A DNA stretch of 64,000 nt. It comes from Methanobacterium sp964452085 (lineage in GTDB: Archaea > Methanobacteriota > Methanobacteria > Methanobacteriales > Methanobacteriaceae). The stretch spans positions 372,001-436,000 of the forward strand of contig CAYVKL010000001.1 of the NCBI GenBank assembly GCA_964452085.1. Reading direction: 5' to 3'. The notes under the pieces were generated by a model. That model was given only the letters and a program-made list of their open reading frames with translations, was not told the DNA's origin and made no database searches. Of the stretch, positions 61,893-64,000 are shown one piece after another (the first letter of the stretch is position 1; each line of letters starts with the position of its first letter). A program made the position numbers and the translations under genes.

Positions 61893-62882
61893 ATGACAAA
61901 TTACCAATTCAAAATAGATGAAATCATTGATAAAATTCGGAAAAACGATGTTAAGGTTGTGGGGTTACAGTTCCCTGAAGGCTTAAAAGTTCATGCCACT
62001 CAATTAGCCCATGAAATTGAAACCAATACTGAGGCAATAGTTATAATTTCTGGCGACCCATGTTACGGGGCTTGTGATCTTTCCGATGTAGAAATGAATG
62101 GTTTGGTAGATTTATTGGTACATTTTGGACACACACCCCTTCCTATTGATTATAAAGTCCCCACTTTTTTTGTTGAAGCCCATTATCAGTTAGAATCAAT
62201 GAAAATACTGGAAGAGGCATTAGCGCTTCTTGAAGGGAAAGAAAAAATTGGTCTGGTGACCACCACTCAACATTTGCACTTATTAACAGATGTTGTAAGC
62301 TTTTTAGAGGATAATGGGAAGGATGTTTTAATGAAGGAAGGGGTTGGAACTCTTAAAGGCCAGGTTTTAGGATGTAATTTTTCATCGGTGCAGAATTTAC
62401 CTGTTGATGCATATCTTTACTTGGGAAGTGGTAACTTCCATCCTCTTGGAATTAAACTTTCCACTGAAAAGCCGGTGGTTATTGCAGACCCTTATCTTAA
62501 CCAGGTGAGGGATATAGAAGAATTTACTGATAGGATCCTTAGAATACGTTTTGCCCGCATAACAAGGGCTAATGAAGCCCAAAAATTTGGAATTTTAATA
62601 TCTTCCAAGGAAGGTCAATCCAGATGGGAGCTGGCAAAAGTTTTAAAGAATATGATACATAATGAAGGTAAGGAAGCATATCTGATCCTAATGGATGAAA
62701 TTAATCCTCCCAGTTTAATGCCATACATGGATTTGGATGCATTTATTGTAACTGCTTGCCCGCGGATTGCCATCGATGATTCTAAAATGTATGAAAAACC
62801 GCTTTTAACTCCTCAGGAGTTGGAAATAGTCCTGGGAAAGAGGAAGTGGGAAGATTACCAGATGGATGAGATTAAATACTAA
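61893..62882 (+). CDS. dph2: Diphthamide synthesis enzyme Dph2
   Basis: Dph2 attaches the 3-amino-3-carboxypropyl group of SAM to a histidine of elongation factor aEF2, through a non-classical 4Fe-4S radical mechanism. The 329-residue protein has the three cluster cysteines in GDPCYGACDLSD (about residues 54-65), VLGCNFSS (about 153-160) and TACPRIAIDD (about 287-296). FPEGLKVHATQLA near the start is typical. It follows hpt closely; the pairing is probably just operon layout. Confidence 0.94.
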   Translation: MTNYQFKIDEIIDKIRKNDVKVVGLQFPEGLKVHATQLAHEIETNTEAIVIISGDPCYGACDLSDVEMNGLVDLLVHFGHTPLPIDYKVPTFFVEAHYQLESMKILEEALALLEGKEKIGLVTTTQHLHLLTDVVSFLEDNGKDVLMKEGVGTLKGQVLGCNFSSVQNLPVDAYLYLGSGNFHPLGIKLSTEKPVVIADPYLNQVRDIEEFTDRILRIRFARITRANEAQKFGILISSKEGQSRWELAKVLKNMIHNEGKEAYLILMDEINPPSLMPYMDLDAFIVTACPRIAIDDSKMYEKPLLTPQELEIVLGKRKWEDYQMDEIKY

Positions 62883-63337
62883 GATAATATAATCATTAAT
62901 TCATAATATATTCCAGTTACATTCACTAACCTAATTGGATTTGTATAAATTTATTATATATTACGAATATCACAAATATTTAATAAGAATTCACAATTAT
63001 CAAAATAAAAAATATCAAATAGAATTAATCAAGGTTTACTTAAGGATCTAAATGAAATAGTAACTTTTTAATTCACGGTCATTTTCATATAATGTAATCA
63101 ATTACCAGATTCACAAGATTTACCAGATTAACAATAGATTTGATAGACAATTCAATACTAATAGGAATGTTATTTGTAATATTCTAATTAATAAATGTTC
63201 TAAAAGTGAATAATAATCTTTCAGTACTTTTTAGAAATAATTAGGATGTATATCCCTGTTAATTTATCATAAACCATATATTAAAAAGAAAATCTTAAAA
63301 TTTGAAATAAGCTGTTTTTTAAAATGAGGTGAATAAG
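62883..63337. other. AT-rich intergenic region before csl4
   Basis: About 455 very AT-rich bases with no supported gene. The 10-mer TTACCAGATT occurs at 63102-63111 and 63120-63129, 18 bases apart, each followed by a CACAAGATT/AACAATAGATT-like tail. Upstream lie several TATA-like sequences, and the csl4 promoter is near 63255-63300. The composition is like other promoter deserts in this window. Confidence 0.5.
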
Positions 63338-63907
63338 ATGAAAGCAAAAAACGGAGATTTCGTTCTTCCTGGTGACGCTTTAGGAGTCACAGAGGAGTTT
63401 CTCCCGTCTGAATGGACCTATGATGATCATGGTGAAATCAGGTCCCTGGTAGCGGGAACAGTAACCATAGATCAGAAAAACAAAAAAATATCCATAATAC
63501 CCAAAACTAAATCCCCAGTAATTTTAAAACAGGGGGACGTGATTTTAGGTCAAATAAGAGAAGTTAGAGGACAGAGAGCTCTAGTGGATGTAGATGGGAT
63601 AAAAGATAGTAAAAGAAGTCTACCTATCACATTTTTAGGCGCCATACACATTTCTCAAGCAAGAAAAGGATATGTGGACAAGTTGACTGATGATTTCCAT
63701 ATTGGCGATCTGATAGAGGCTAAGGTCACTAAAGTTATGGGTGTGGACAACGCTGATCTCACCACAGCAGAAAATGAACTAGGTGTCTTAAAGGCCATGT
63801 GCACTAACTGCCGACATTTCATGAACCAAATCGGTAATAAAGAAGTTAAATGTCCTAATTGTGGTCGAAAAGAGACAAGAAATATCTCTTCAAATTATGA
63901 GGGATAA
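63338..63907 (+). CDS. csl4: Exosome RNA-binding subunit Csl4
   Basis: Csl4 is a cap subunit of the archaeal RNA exosome. The 189-residue protein has an N-terminal domain with GDFVLPGDALGV, a central S1 domain (about residues 65-140) with GDVILGQIREVRGQRALVDV split, and a C-terminal zinc ribbon CTNC...CPNCGRKE (about 152-175). The ATG at 63338 has GAGGTGA just before it; an overlapping GTG at 63329 belongs to that ribosome binding site. rpoL starts one base after its stop codon, so the two are coupled. Confidence 0.93.
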   Translation: MKAKNGDFVLPGDALGVTEEFLPSEWTYDDHGEIRSLVAGTVTIDQKNKKISIIPKTKSPVILKQGDVILGQIREVRGQRALVDVDGIKDSKRSLPITFLGAIHISQARKGYVDKLTDDFHIGDLIEAKVTKVMGVDNADLTTAENELGVLKAMCTNCRHFMNQIGNKEVKCPNCGRKETRNISSNYEG

Positions 63908-63908
63908 A

Positions 63909-64000
63909 ATGAAGGTTATAATAGATAAAAAGAATGAATTGGAAATAGAAATTACTGGGGAAACACATACGCTATGTAATGCCCTGCGAAAGACACTTAT
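63909..64000 (+). CDS. rpoL: DNA-directed RNA polymerase subunit Rpo11 (L), partial
   Basis: The frame starts at the ATG at 63909, one base after the csl4 stop, and is open to the window end (about 30 codons). The translation has ELEIEITGETHTLCNALRKT, the Rpo11 N-terminal dimerisation strand and helix that pairs with Rpo3. The remaining two thirds lie outside the window. Confidence 0.88.
   Translation, partial: MKVIIDKKNELEIEITGETHTLCNALRKTL

Noticed and set aside
62883..63337. Replication origin candidate
   Set aside because: AT-rich with two short repeats, but no Orc1/Cdc6 gene or ORB-like G-rich repeats nearby.

Overview
The window is chromosomal DNA of a hydrogenotrophic methanogen of the order Methanobacteriales, most likely genus Methanobacterium or a close relative. 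Supporting genes are hdrA, an MsvR regulator beside F420H2 oxidase, a methanogenesis marker 11 protein, cfbA, an archaeal-type S-adenosylmethionine synthetase, RadA, a multi-OB RPA, archaeal Srp54, Pus10, Csl4, Dph2 and RNA polymerase subunits Rpo4 and Rpo11. Intergenic DNA is very AT-rich, with archaeal BRE/TATA promoters and GGTGA/GGAGG ribosome binding sites. TTG and GTG starts occur and are supported by good ribosome binding sites. I see no rRNA, tRNA, CRISPR array or insertion sequence. The content is mostly core chromosome with short accessory patches.

Layout. 1-5.1 kb: 5' end of a DUF4011-type helicase gene, an XPD/DinG-like helicase, cbiL, a MetX-like hydrolase, and the redox regulator msvR. 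5.2-7.4 kb: oxygen-defence operon fpaA - rubrerythrin - decayed rubredoxin, sharing a duplicated operator with msvR. 7.6-11.1 kb: small zinc protein, site-2 protease, moeA, CadD-like transporter with its own palindromic operator. 11.2-16.4 kb: five same-strand ABC transporter genes (NatAB-like and MacB-like modules). 16.4-23.7 kb (minus): polyprenol kinase-like gene, purL, ileS, then mat. 23.8-31.8 kb: small proteins (DUF192, a TTG-start unknown, SnoaL-like, HEAT), an archaeoflavoprotein, glyA, DUF169, hdrA, radA. 31.9-38.2 kb: six-OB RPA, a MarR regulator with operator, and leuC-leuD-leuB. 38.4-46.9 kb: cysteine desulfurase plus a 27-residue membrane peptide, ribH, marker 11, a membrane glycosyltransferase, two-domain purE, a 41-residue membrane peptide, a UbiD decarboxylase and an AmmeMemoRadiSam enzyme. 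47-48.9 kb: DUF35 protein, cfbA, thiL. 49-51.2 kb: two pilin-like surface proteins, the first cut by an in-frame TAA. 51.5-54.5 kb: Lrp regulator, a detached MgtE-type Mg2+ sensor and an NRAMP-related carrier. 54.7-60.9 kb (minus): srp54, pus10, L21e, rpo4, DUF655, ksgA, a CMD protein and an Mtq2/HemK-like methyltransferase. 61.3-64 kb: hpt, dph2, csl4, rpoL (cut by the window end).

The most notable items are: (1) a possible split Mg2+/divalent-metal uptake module behind three phased operator copies; (2) a tripartite GTTCG/GTTCG/CGAAC operator repeated with identical spacing between msvR and fpaA; (3) a rubredoxin pseudogene at the end of that operon; (4) two very short membrane-peptide genes with clear ribosome binding sites; (5) a PurE whose second domain has lost the catalytic histidine; and (6) a possible small RNA next to marR.
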